In this document: positions 50,551 through 61,153 of the stretch, piece after piece
Numbering within the stretch: position 1 is the stretch's first letter
Layout: every line of letters begins with the position of its first letter
Source of the DNA: Aurantiochytrium sp. KH105
Taxonomy: Eukaryota; Sar; Bigyra; Thraustochytrida; Thraustochytriidae
Direction: 5' to 3'
Assembly (NCBI GenBank): GCA_003116975.1
Contig: BGKB01000009.1
Location: 373,126 to 437,125, forward strand
Length of the DNA stretch: 64,000 nt
Made by a program: the position numbers and the translations under genes
Notes under the pieces: generated by a model
The model's input: only the letters and a program-made list of their open reading frames with translations
What the model was told of the DNA's origin: nothing
Database searches by the model: none

Positions 50551-53500
50551 AGGAGAAGGAGGAGAGTCCGCTCCGGGTGGCGGGCGACGGGAAAGAAGGC
50601 CTGCAGCAAGATGGTCGCGCGGGGGTAGTAGACGCGGAGACACGAGCGCAGACCGCTCCGCTAGGACGAGCGCCAGCGCAAAACTCGGGCAAACAGCGAC
50701 GAAGGGACTTCTTGCGGCACAGACACAGCAGCGGGGGCCGCGGGGCCAGTGCAGACACAGCGGCGAGCGCACGTTCCGTGAATCTCAATGGGCTCTCGGA
50801 CCTGCTGCGCAGCATGGAAGACGACATTGCCAATGTCGGCCGTCGCCTCGACGGTACGGGCGGATTCAACTCCTCCGACGACATTGCTGAAAATCTTGCC
50901 GAGGATGACGCGGAAATGGTCGCCTCTGCCGCCGTGAGTCTTGGCGTCAACGGAAGCCACGACAATGACGAGGGCAATCTTCGCGACGACGCCGGCGACG
51001 TGGCAAGTGCAAATACAAGTCATATCGACGACGGAGACGACGCACCTTTTGCAGGTGCTCAAGCCTCCCGACGCAGGCCCGACCCCATGAATGACATGCC
51101 CATGTTTCCCACGTGGTTCGGTCGCAGCGTGTCAGACTTTACCAATGGCATTGCAAGCCCAAGATCGTTCGATGATGCACAATCCGACGAGACCAAATCT
51201 CTGGGCAAGGATCATAGGTCGAGCGATGACAGCGACAGTGCCGATGCCAGCGACAGAATCGCGCGGACTCGAACCAGCGTCGGGCCATCCGTGCGCCGCG
51301 TCTACTCCCCCGTGAGCCAGCTGCGAAAAACGCTCAAGAGGACGCACTCGACCGGGGATGTGAGCAATCCTGATCAAGACAGCAACAACAGCTCCAGCGG
51401 AGACCGCCTTTTTCTTTCCTTTCCTCTTCGCAGGGCTTCCACCGCCGACTCCAGCGCAGCGGATTCGTCGGCCTCCAACGGAGCAGTGGCCTCTCCGACT
51501 GCTCTTGCGGCAGGACTGTATGCGCAAGAGAGAAATCGAAGAGGGCGATCCTGGAGTGCTTCCTCCAACATTGTACTCGAACAGTTTCTAAACTTTGAGG
51601 ATGACCTCAACGACGTTCACGCCAAATTGTATGTGGACTTTACCTCTCCAGAAGCCCTCATTCTTCTCTCCACAAAGCGACTTCAGCAGTTCAAAGTTCA
51701 ACTCTGTAACCTTGAAGAGTCCTTGCAGGATCTGGCATCAATTAAAATTGCCTCGATTGATCTTACCGAGGTTACCTCGGGACGGAGGGAACTTGACGTC
51801 AAACGGATCTCGCTCCTGCGCCGCTGCCGTGAGTACCTCGACCACAGCAAAGATATTAGAGTTGAAGTCACAAGAATTCTCAAGGCTCGGGTGGACTTTG
51901 ATCAAGAGCGCATCATTCGTCTCTTCACGGCGACATGGAACGTCGGCAATCAAGCCCCGGATCCAAGCGAACTCGAACGCTGGATTCCCCGCGGGGGCGG
52001 GGAGAACGACGTCCTGGCCATTGGTCTGCAGGAGTGCGAATATGACCTCACTCAGGACATGCGCAAGACGGTCACGAGCGGCCAAATGCAGCGCAAAATG
52101 ACTCGTCAGGATCTGGAAAAACTCGGCGCGCACGCTCGCTTTGGGAGTGGCGTTCTCACAGCCAGTCACAAGCACAATCGACTTGGCGCCTACACCTTGT
52201 ACTATCGTCTGAAATTCGAAAACGGCCTGAAGAAGACCATCACCTCGAACGTTGGCATTCACGTGAGCAGCATCATTTTGGACCACATTGGTCCCGAGTG
52301 GGCTCTCGTCCGCGAGTCCGAGCTTGCGCAAATGCGCCTCTTTGTGTTTGCGAAAAAGGCGCATTTGCATGCCATCTCGGACGTCCAGTACGCCTCCGAG
52401 GCAACTGGGGTTGGCGGCATTGGCGCCAACAAGGGCGGTGTCGCTGCGAGCTTTACCATGTATGGCATGCGTATGGGTTGGATTAGTTGCCACCTCGCCG
52501 CACACAAGAAACAACGATACCTCAAGGCGCGCAACAACGACCTCGCAGAAATTTTCATGTCCTTTGACAAGAAACTCTCCAGCCGCTGGTACAATCTCAC
52601 ATCTGTGCTTGACCACATTTTCTTGCTCGGCGACCTCAATTATCGCATTGATCTCGGACTCGCCGGCCTAGTGCCCACGAGCGCCGTCAAGATGGTACAG
52701 CGTCTGCCCACGGACTCGAGTATGCAGTCGTATCTATCGTCAAATGGCGTCGTGCGCACAACGGCGCGCACGGCGTCGTCATCGTCGGCTTCCTTGATTA
52801 CCCCTTCATCAAAGGCAAAATCATCGTCTGGTGCACAAAAGCAGCAAACGACGAGCGCCAATGCGCTCTCACGGTTTAGCTCGTCAGAGGCCTGCGAAGA
52901 CGACTGCGAGAGTGACGAGGGATCGGCGGTGTTTAAGCCCGAGTCTGGCGACTTGATTGTGGAAATCAAGGCAGACGTCTCGGCTGCAGAATCCGGGGAT
53001 AGGCCCCAGATTCAGAGCACGCCGTCGCGACACACGGATAGTACGATGGAAGAGTGGAACAGGGTTACGAACCTCATCTTCAAGCGCGATTGGGCTACAC
53101 TGCATGCTGCAGACCAATTACGTGCAGAAATGAAGGCGCGTAGAGTGCTCACCTCGTTTCAGGAGGGTACCATGAACTTTGCGCCAACCTTCAAAGTTAT
53201 GCGAGACAAACCGTTTTCGGCCTACGTCTTTCAGCGTTGCCCTTCCTACTGCGACCGTATTCTCTGGCATTCGCTTCCAGGAATGCGCGAGCGCATCAAG
53301 CAGCTTCGTCTCGAGGCCTGCCACGACGTAACAACCTCGGATCATAAGCCTGTCGTCGCCGAGTTCGTCATGAAGATACGCGAAGCCCATCCTGGTCTTC
53401 CTCTTCAAACGCTCGACACCCTGTCAGAGGAAGTCATCGGTAATTTTGCTCCAGGACTTCGCGATCGTCTTGAAAATTTGCACAAGGACGGCGGTTTTCA

Positions 53501-54413
53501 GGTTGGCAAGGCTCGCCACGCCCGCGAACAGTCACCCTCTGACGATAAGACTCTTGCGCACAGTGACAAGAGCAATGGAGGTCTCCACACGGACGACAGT
53601 GAGGGTCGTCATCACCATCACCATCCCCATCACCATCACCATCATCACTCCCCCCACCACCACCACCACCAACAGAAACAGAAACAGCATAGGCACCATC
53701 GACGTTCCTCGTCTCTGAGCGATAAAAAGAAGGCTGCCATGGAGGCGGAGCTCTGGGGATCTGGCGACTTGTCCAGTAAAAAATCAATGCGTGCATACGC
53801 CGCAAGTGATCTGGAAGAGCCAGTTCCGCCTGGCGGCATGCGCATTCGCATTACCAACTTCAAGGTCAAGGACCTCACCTCACGAGACTACGATGGCCAA
53901 GCTTCGCCTTTTGTCGTCTTTTGCTCGCCGAACTTGTTCACACCTCGACAGCTCGGCTACAATCCCAAACGTGGCGCAGCGCATACACCGGTGCTTCGTC
54001 ATCGTCTGTCGGCCGAATGGTCAGATGACCAGATTCCTGAAATTCCGTGCCCGTTGGTGTTTGCCAAAGCTAGCCAGATGCGGCGATGCCATCTCGTCTT
54101 TGCCGTGTGGGATCTCGACTCTGTTTCCCGCGAACACAGCCTGGGTCAGGGTAACCTCGGACTAGGTCCTATTGCTGACGAGTACGAGCGGCGGGCAGAA
54201 GCAACAAACAAGGCCTACGGGGCGATCAGTACAGATCCTATCGTGTTTGCAACACCGATTCTAATGAACGGTCGTCAGGCAGGGATCGTAAGTGGGTCGA
54301 TCCAGCTCTTAGGGCCGGACTGGACCGACCACAAACTCGCATCAGCTCGTGCAGCGCCAGTAGCGAAGCCGCACAAACCACACAAACCCGTCGGGTGCTG
54401 CATCGTGCAATAG
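50508..54413 (+). CDS. Inositol polyphosphate 5-phosphatase with C2-like domain and CaaX box
   Basis: 1301 aa from ATG 50508 (GTGATGGCG). A Gln run (residues 5-12) opens a 450-residue acidic/Ser-rich, probably disordered region. The 5-phosphatase domain (about 465-970) has all core motifs: LFTATWNVGN, LAIGLQECEY, IGANKGGVAASF, ISCHLAAHKKQ, FLLGDLNYRIDLG, SYCDRILWHS and SDHKPVVAEF. An insert of about 115 residues, Ser-rich (about 745-860), separates the GDLNYR and YCDRIL motifs. A His-rich segment (about 1035-1065) follows. A C2-like domain (about 1107-1265) begins MRIRITNFKVKDLTSRDYDG. The protein ends GCCIVQ, so CIVQ is a CaaX prenylation site, as in INPP5B/INPP5E. It should remove the 5-phosphate of PI(4,5)P2 or PI(3,4,5)P3 at a membrane reached by prenyl and C2 anchoring. 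Confidence 0.93.
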
Positions 54414-54637
54414 TTTTCTCTTTCCATTCCTTTTCCGTTTGTTTCCTTTTCATTAGAATTTGGAAAGGGGAGAAATGGATAAAAATCAAAGAAATCTGTC
54501 GCGGTAAACTCTTCGCGCTCACAAGCGAGAGAAAAAGGGATGGCCAAACAAGATGGGTGCTTACGCAAAACCGTGTTCTATAGCTATTATATATCGCTCA
54601 AAATTGATTTGACGAGTTATCCATCCACCCGAACCCC

Positions 54638-55801
54638 TCAGACTCCAGGACGTCGGCGTGTCCGTGTGCTTGACCGACGAGGCGGCTTTGTGACCTCCGC
54701 ATTACCCTGATCGCTCTCGTCTTTGGCCTTGAGTGCAGCACTCCTTCGAGGCTTTGCACGTGACTTTGCGCTCGCAGCTCGAGGCCTTTTCCGGCTCGTC
54801 TTGGTTTTCTCCTCCGCACGCTCAGGCGAAGATGTATCCGTGTCGACGCTGGGCTCGTCCTTCAAGGCAGATTTGGCAGAGGCTGTCCCGTTCGTTTTTT
54901 TCTGCAACGCTGGCACGATTGCGGAGGTCCGCCCTCCTACAGTGATGAAATCAATCTTGTGACCGAGAATTTTTGCCGGTCCCTTTCCCTTGCCCCAGCG
55001 TTTGTGGAAAAGCCATGTCTCAGGGAACTTTTCTCGTGCTTGAAGCGCTTTGCAAGCCTGCGTGCAGACTGTTACAATGGCTTTGTGCACGCGAGCAATG
55101 GCCGCTTCAGTGAGGTCATTGCTTGCAGTCTCTGGGTGTAGACGGGACTGAAAGATGACCTCATCTACAATCCAGTTGCCGAGTCCACACACAACACGTT
55201 CTTGGTTCATGAGAAGTGCCTTTATGCTCAATTTGCTAGACTGCAGCGCGCTCGTAAAGGCCGCAAGCGATGGCATCTCCGTGTACGGATCAGGGGCCAG
55301 TTTGGACACTGGAGCTTCCTTTGCGGGGTCTTTGCGCAAGCAAATTCGCCCGAAGCGGCGCTGATTCGTAAAAGCAACGCGAGTTCCATCCGCAAGGACA
55401 AATTCGCACTTGGTAAATCTGGGTGGCCACTCCTCGTCGTGGACCTTAAAGTCCATGTAGCTCTGCGAAGGAACGCCCTTCACGACGAAGGAACCAGTCA
55501 TGCGAAAATGGAAGAGTGGGTGCAGACCTGTACGCTGCGCGTTTCCATCCTCGTCGACTTTTTCCATGTCCCACCAGAGATGCTTGCCCTTGCGAAGAAC
55601 AGCCTTGCAAGATGTCCCCTTGATCGCGGATTCAAAGGTTGCGCCATCGGGGATCGAGGTCTTTTCAAAGACGGTATCATCGAACTTTCCGTGTCGTGGG
55701 CCGCCTCCACTCTCGATGGTGATCACCTCTACGATGGGCTTGCCCTGTAGATGCTTCTCTAACGTCCACCGCGCGTACTCGACCTCGGCGAGCTCGGGCA
55801 T
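54638..55801 (-). CDS. FPG1: Formamidopyrimidine-DNA glycosylase (Fpg/MutM type)
   Basis: 387 aa from ATG 55801, beginning MPELAEVEYARWTLEKHLQG. After Met removal, Pro1 is the Schiff-base nucleophile and Glu2 the catalytic acid. KAVLRKGKHLWWDM carries the conserved Lys of strand 3. RVVCGLGNWIVDEVIFQ is the helix-two-turn-helix with the DNA-contacting Asn. HKIDFITVGGRTSAIVPALQ matches the C-terminal part of plant and fungal Fpg, which lacks the zinc finger of bacterial enzymes. The last 90 residues are Lys/Arg/Ser-rich (KTSRKRPRAASAKSRAK), probably nuclear signals or DNA contacts. It excises oxidised bases such as FapyG and 8-oxoG and nicks the strand. Divergent from a hypothetical gene, 391 bp apart. 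Confidence 0.92.
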   Translation of the reverse strand: MPELAEVEYARWTLEKHLQGKPIVEVITIESGGGPRHGKFDDTVFEKTSIPDGATFESAIKGTSCKAVLRKGKHLWWDMEKVDEDGNAQRTGLHPLFHFRMTGSFVVKGVPSQSYMDFKVHDEEWPPRFTKCEFVLADGTRVAFTNQRRFGRICLRKDPAKEAPVSKLAPDPYTEMPSLAAFTSALQSSKLSIKALLMNQERVVCGLGNWIVDEVIFQSRLHPETASNDLTEAAIARVHKAIVTVCTQACKALQAREKFPETWLFHKRWGKGKGPAKILGHKIDFITVGGRTSAIVPALQKKTNGTASAKSALKDEPSVDTDTSSPERAEEKTKTSRKRPRAASAKSRAKPRRSAALKAKDESDQGNAEVTKPPRRSSTRTRRRPGV

Positions 55802-56192
55802 GAGCTTTGTGGAGAGTGAACCCTTTTTTGCTTCGAGTCTCTCGGGTTTCTTCTCCTCTTCGAGTGCCAGAGTGCCGAGCTATGCTGACAGTCTACTTTT
55901 CGAGGGTTTCTGGCACCTACTAGCGGAGCCGCTAGAGTGCGCAGCCGTGCGATTTGGATGGACCTCGTGGGCTTCGTTCGACCTTTGCTTTGCGGTTGAA
56001 AATAGTGCCAGGCCCGAAGCCGTGCAGTATCTCAGCGGTACACACCTTGAGAACATCGCCGATCCGCTCAAGCCTGGAACACGGACTTGCCTTGCGGTGT
56101 CAGTCTCGCTGTGTTGGAGAGGTGCCAACACGAGCGCAGTGTTTTGTTGCGAATGTTGTTGAAGGCTGTAGAGACAGGCATGAAATGCAACG
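55802..56192. promoter_or_regulatory. Divergent promoter region of Fpg and a hypothetical gene
   Basis: 391 bp between divergent ATGs, less GC-rich than other promoters here. No clear element is seen. Confidence 0.5.
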
Positions 56193-56891
56193 ATGGACAC
56201 CACTCCAGAAGAGACTACTCGATGGGAGCTAGCCGCATTACTGAGAGATCATCTGGCGCTGGTTGGCACAGGAGAATCAGAAGCGTCGCTGGAACGCCTC
56301 GCACGCGCAGTCAAAGAGGCAAAGAAACGCCTGCAGGAGGACGCTTCAGCACATGGAGGACCCCGATGCATATTAAGACTTGACGAGCAGGTTGGCCTGC
56401 CTTCGAGCATATTGAAGTCAAAGGAGCCGAAAAAGTCCTGCCGCAAGCAAGGAACATTCACGCCGCACCGTCGACAGGGCTATACCCCACCCAAACGAGC
56501 CATCAAAGCTTCATCAGAACTCATGGTTGACCCCATGTGCACACGGGGTAAAAGTGGCAGTCAATATCGTGCTAGCGAGGCCCAAAAGCTCACAGGAGGG
56601 GCTTTGCCAGAATTCGTCCCTCGGCAACGACATTTGCAACGGCGAGATCGACACACAAAGAGAATGAGCTCACATGACGGCACGGAAGCCGCGACTCCAT
56701 TAGAGTTACAATCCAGGCGAATTATTGGCCCTGCAGCAAGTGAGCAAATGCGCGAAGAGCTCGTATGTGACTCGCTGGTATCGCCGGGTGCAGGTTTGAA
56801 GACGACTTCGAAGCGGCCGTCCACAGCCCGTGCGCGACGCCCGCAACAGGTGGCGAATCGCCCCAAGTCTGCACGTGGAAATAGCTTTTAG
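56193..56891 (+). CDS. Hypothetical basic protein
   Basis: 232 aa from ATG 56193. I do not recognise it. An N-terminal predicted helix (TTRWELAALLRDHLALVG, then LARAVKEAKKRLQ) is followed by a polar, strongly basic body with KKSCRKQGTFTPHRRQGYTP and a C-terminal Arg/Lys/Pro tail (RPSTARARRPQQVANRPKSA), which could bind nucleic acid or microtubules. No membrane span or enzyme motif is visible. Codon use looks like neighbouring genes and the frame is continuous, so it is probably real, but support is limited to that. Confidence 0.55.
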   Translation: MDTTPEETTRWELAALLRDHLALVGTGESEASLERLARAVKEAKKRLQEDASAHGGPRCILRLDEQVGLPSSILKSKEPKKSCRKQGTFTPHRRQGYTPPKRAIKASSELMVDPMCTRGKSGSQYRASEAQKLTGGALPEFVPRQRHLQRRDRHTKRMSSHDGTEAATPLELQSRRIIGPAASEQMREELVCDSLVSPGAGLKTTSKRPSTARARRPQQVANRPKSARGNSF

Positions 56892-57263
56892 GAAGAAAAA
56901 AATGAACTTATCTGCGCACGGCAAGAACTTTCAGAAAAGGCGGGTTTACCTACAAAGAAACAGGTGCAAGCTCAGATCCCTCTTCCCTTTTTTCATTTTT
57001 TCTTTTTACCGTGCAGATTTTTCTTTCCTTCCTTTTCAATTCTTTTTATATGCAAGCTCAGAAAGGCTAACTATTCGATGATTGCGCGCACGCTGCAGAA
57101 AATTTCGTTTTTAAGGAAGTTTCGGTATGTAAAATCTCAAAAGGCATGTTTTTATATATAAAAAGGAAAACCTAGAACCATTAGTGCGTACACATCGCTT
57201 TCCCTCCCTTGGGTCGTTGGCACACGGTCGGAGCTAGCTAGAAAGTATGCTGCAGTCAAGTGA
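56892..57263. other. A/T-rich 3' intergenic region
   Basis: 372 bp between convergent stops, with T-runs (56978-57050) and TATATATA-like sequence (57152-57162), consistent with 3' untranslated and termination sequence. No gene is seen. Confidence 0.6.
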
Positions 57264-59687
57264 TTAACGACGACGCATGAGGACGCAAAGCGCCACAGAG
57301 AGAATAACGAAGATAACGCCGAGCACCACAGTTGCGGCGATCGCCCCTGCGGGCCAGCTGCCATCGTCATCACCATCGTCGCCGTCTTCCGCCGCCAGCA
57401 CCCGACGACGCGACTGAGCCCCCGAGGTCTCAAGGCGAATGAGCGGCGAGTCGCTCGTGGAAAGATAAATGCCATCATTCGCAAGAAGTGGCAGACTGGT
57501 GACCTTGGACTGAAGCTCGGTCGTGTCAAGTGCTGAGAAGTCGCCGCCCGGGGCCATGGCGATCACGTTGCCCGAAACAAGAACGAGGTTTCCTTCCGAG
57601 TCGGGTCCCATCCCGAACATGGAGAGCTGCGCGTCATCAAAGACCAGACTTTGAATGTCTGAATCCAATGACATGTCAGTCGCGTTGATCGCCGTCAGCA
57701 GGCCCTGACGATTGAGAACGTAGAGAATGCCTACGCTTGCGTCCATGAACAGATTTGCGTCAACCTCGGACGTCACATTTGCATGCAGACTGTCCTCGCC
57801 CGTGTACGGCACTCTGACGATCGAAGTCACACTGCTCTCCTCGCTCAGGAACACAGGAATGTAAAAGACCTCGGCATCGTCGTCATACAATGGAATGCCC
57901 GAAAAGGCCCCGCCAAGCGACGTTTTCCAGTTGGTGAGACCCGTCAAGAAGGAGACACGGTTGACGTGACCGCTGCGGCAGGCCGTGATAACGGCCTGAT
58001 CCGAGATGATGTGCACGCCACCCACAACGTAGTCATACGTCTCGTTGGAACAAATGGGTCTTCGCCAGGCCTGGGGCGGGTCTTGCGTCGCTGGATCATC
58101 TGCAGTACTGATTTTGTGCAACATGGCCGAGGATACACCAGGCACAGCATCCGTGGCGACGAGAACATAGTCGGCGTCCGCAGGAACGGCGGCAGCGGCG
58201 CGAATTCGCGCCCCGAGGTTCCATGCCTGCTTAACGGAGCCATCGCTCTCTGAAACGCGGTAAAAGTAGCCGTCCGAGGATCCAACAAAGATATCATCCG
58301 AGCCCTCGGCACCAACAACGGCCGGGGCCTCAAAGCTTGCCGTAGACGAAGCGCCCTCCAGTACCCAGGCCACCTCGCCAGACTCGGGATCGACACTGAT
58401 GAGGCTTCCGGCCGTACCGTCGGTTTGTGCCACGGAGCCAACGATGATGTTGCCGGAGTTGCCAAGAATCGGGGCGCTCCGACCACCACCAAGACCTTCG
58501 GAGACCTCAAAGGAAACTTCGAGACTGCCATCACCAAGAGCGATATCGTCCTGCGCGTTGGAATTACGCGAGGAAAAAGACGGCGTTGCGGAGGAAGTCT
58601 CAAAGCCGGCACCAGGGGCGCTCTGGTACTCATATGACTGGGCGTTGACGTGCAGCGCGAGGTCCCTGCAGGCCTTGCTGGGCTCGCACTCCTCGCTGCC
58701 TTCCTGAGCAGCGATCTCACTCAGGCACTGATCCTTTTCTGCGGTGAGATCGATGCCCGTGCAGCCAGCGGAAGCGCAGGAGGCCAAGGCCGTGTACAAT
58801 TGACTCATCGTTTCGCACGAAGCCGAAGCATTGCGCTCCAGCTCGATGGCACTACGCACCGTTTCCACGCAGGTGACTTGCTCGTCAGAGCAAACGGTGA
58901 TGTCGTCGAGACTGATGGAATACGTTCCTAGACGGAAGCTAAGCTCATCAAGGGTGCTCAAATCTTCCGCTCCGAAGATAAGCGAGACGTTTGCAAAGGC
59001 TCCGATTTTTTCCTTGTTGGGGAAGGCGTTGAGAGCGACGATGGTGTTGGCATCGTCATTTCGGAGGTTCTGCACAATTTCTTCGGCGGCAGCGTGATCG
59101 TTGCCAATCGCACCATCCGTAAAAATGAAGACGAGAGGGTATCGCGTAGCGTTGGCGTCCGGGTCGGCAACATTGGCTGGCACACCGAGCTCAGCATTGG
59201 TCGTGGCCTTGGTCTCGTTAATGTAATATTGGACCTGGTCAAGCGCGCCCCACGCGCACGAATAGCCCTTCATCTGCTGGTCGGCGAGGTTGACCCAGGC
59301 CTCTTCGATGAGGGTCTCGTTGTTCGTGGGAAGCAACAAAGTCTTGCGGTCCTTGCCGGTGCCGGGGCAGCGAAAGATGGTAAAGCTGATGCGCGGGTTG
59401 CCTTGATTGGCGCTTTCGCATACCTCTTGAACAGCGCTGTATGCTGCTTTCATGTAGATGTTAATGACCTCCCAGCACGCCTTCTTTGACGTGTAGCTCG
59501 AGTCATACACGTTTTCTCGCAGGTACTCCAGACACTCATCATCGTTGTCGTCCATGGACCCACTGTTATCAAAGACGCCGTACACGTCAATGTCGCATGA
59601 GGGCACGACAGCATCCTCGCCGGTGCTGAGGCCAACGCAGGCCAGCACACAGAGCGCCGCAACGTAGGTGGCGCGGAGGCCGGTCAT
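57264..59687 (-). CDS. Type I membrane protein with VWA-like domain and beta-propeller
   Basis: 807 aa from ATG 59687. A signal peptide (LRATYVAALCVLACVGLSTG) is followed by a VWA-like domain (about 27-240): strand DIDVYGVFDNSGSM with a MIDAS-type DxSxS loop, and YPLVFIFTDGAIGND with the later Asp. A Cys-rich link (about 245-340) comes next. A repeat-rich region (about 380-740) then shows PQQ/WD-like strands such as GNIIVGSV, DDIFVGSSDGYFYRVSESDG and VGILYVLNRQGLLTAINATD, a likely beta-propeller. A C-terminal helix (AIAATVVLGVIFVILSVALCVL) ends MRRR, a four-residue cytoplasmic stop. Several N-x-S/T sites fit an extracellular location. The layout is reminiscent of integrin alpha in reverse order, but homology is not claimed. 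Likely roles are adhesion or ligand sensing at the cell surface. Confidence 0.88.
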   Translation of the reverse strand: MTGLRATYVAALCVLACVGLSTGEDAVVPSCDIDVYGVFDNSGSMDDNDDECLEYLRENVYDSSYTSKKACWEVINIYMKAAYSAVQEVCESANQGNPRISFTIFRCPGTGKDRKTLLLPTNNETLIEEAWVNLADQQMKGYSCAWGALDQVQYYINETKATTNAELGVPANVADPDANATRYPLVFIFTDGAIGNDHAAAEEIVQNLRNDDANTIVALNAFPNKEKIGAFANVSLIFGAEDLSTLDELSFRLGTYSISLDDITVCSDEQVTCVETVRSAIELERNASASCETMSQLYTALASCASAGCTGIDLTAEKDQCLSEIAAQEGSEECEPSKACRDLALHVNAQSYEYQSAPGAGFETSSATPSFSSRNSNAQDDIALGDGSLEVSFEVSEGLGGGRSAPILGNSGNIIVGSVAQTDGTAGSLISVDPESGEVAWVLEGASSTASFEAPAVVGAEGSDDIFVGSSDGYFYRVSESDGSVKQAWNLGARIRAAAAVPADADYVLVATDAVPGVSSAMLHKISTADDPATQDPPQAWRRPICSNETYDYVVGGVHIISDQAVITACRSGHVNRVSFLTGLTNWKTSLGGAFSGIPLYDDDAEVFYIPVFLSEESSVTSIVRVPYTGEDSLHANVTSEVDANLFMDASVGILYVLNRQGLLTAINATDMSLDSDIQSLVFDDAQLSMFGMGPDSEGNLVLVSGNVIAMAPGGDFSALDTTELQSKVTSLPLLANDGIYLSTSDSPLIRLETSGAQSRRRVLAAEDGDDGDDDGSWPAGAIAATVVLGVIFVILSVALCVLMRRR

Positions 59688-61153
59688 CCTCGATGACCTC
59701 GGTTGGCGTCGATTGCTTCTCCGACCGCCTCCACCCGAAGGCTCCGTTCGAGCAAGTTACGGTTCTACCGCCCTCGCTCGCTCGCTCGCTCGCGCGCTCA
59801 CCCGTCCGGACGGTGAAGAGTGCGTGTGCGTAAGCTTGGCTCGGCTCGACTCCACTCGACTCGACTCGCCGCGACTCTAAAAGCGTCGGGCGTCGGGACA
59901 AGACGCGTGCGAGTGGACAGCCCGCTCGCTCACCGGACCTACCGAGGACGGCGAAGAAGAAGAAGATGGAGAAGACGATGTGCGCGAACGACTTGAACGC
60001 GAGTCGGGGCGCGGTCGGCGCGGGTCGCGGCTAGAAGAAGGCCGGAGACCCGAGGCCAGGGCTCGCCGCTGGCTCTGCCTCGCGCGCAGGGGCAGGCTGC
60101 TGGTGTTGCTGCTGCAGCAGGGCAGCTACAGCAGCCAGGAAGCGAGCGGCGCGGACCCGAGGGGATGGATGGACCTCTGGCTCCGATTCCCGCCGCCGAT
60201 CGATCGGCAGGGCGAGCGAGCGCGCGCGCGAGCGGGGGAAACGGGGCAAGCGGGGCGAGGGCGCGGCGGAGTGCGCGCGCGCTGCGTGCGGGCACAGCGG
60301 CTACGACTGTCCGGCAGGCCTGGCAGGCAGGCTGGTGGCGGCGATGTGGTTTGGGTTTGAATTGGAGACTTGGATTCGCGAGGACTTTTTGGCGTTTGAA
60401 AAAGCCGCCAGCAACCATGGCAAGCAAGCAGGACCAGAAAGCGGAAGTGGAACTTCGCGGCGACGCGTACTATGGCCTATACCGGGCGGCAAGTCGAAAG
60501 TTCCGGGACCGCCCACTTGCCGGCCGCAGTTCGGCACTTGCCGCCGCGGTCGGGGAAATCTCGCCCGGGAAAGAACGCAGGGAGACGGTCTGTAAAACCG
60601 CGGTAGGTGGAAACGCTAGGAGACGCGCCGCCGTTCTTTGGGGTGTTCTGTAAGCGGAGATTTCGGGGGATCCATTTCTGAGACACGGTTTCTCCGATGG
60701 GACTCGTTGTTGTGTTGAATGAGGCGCCGCGTCCGAGGCCTGCAGCTGGCTTCAGCTGGGAACAATCGTTTGGGACATCGAGTGGCGGCGCGACCGCGCC
60801 GCAAGGCATAGAGACCGGCAGACGCGAGGTGGCTTATTCCTTTTTTCTTTCTTTCTTTTTTTACCAACGAGAAACGCGGAGTCGGTCATCACTTGGTTGG
60901 CGAGGCGCAAGGGAGATGGCGTTACTTGCAAATTCTTATCGGTCGCAGTCATGAGCCTAGGTCTACTTTTGTAAGAAAGAAAGGAAAGGAGGCACGAACG
61001 CCATGTATTTGGCATGGTGGGCGCGTGCCGTCTGCGCTGGCAGCCGGCCGAACGGCCGGCCGGTCTTGACTCGCCTCTTAACTTCCAAACCAAAGCCACA
61101 CTGTGCGGATGCATGCGTGTCGCAAACATGGCTCGCTCGAGAGAATTTCCTCT
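59688..61153. other. Intergenic region between the VWA-protein gene and the hydrolase gene
   Basis: 1.47 kb with no supported gene. It has GCTC runs (59767-59795), CGACTC units (59848-59870), GGCAG units (60317-60336) and a perfect 8-bp inverted repeat GCCGGCCG-AA-CGGCCGGC (61043-61060) near the hydrolase 3' end. Open frames are Arg/Gly-rich and domainless. Confidence 0.55.
61043..61060. repeat. Perfect inverted repeat GCCGGCCG-AA-CGGCCGGC
   Basis: 8-bp arms with a 2-bp spacer, about 94 bp past the stop of the three-exon hydrolase gene. A hairpin is possible; its role is unknown. Confidence 0.8.
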
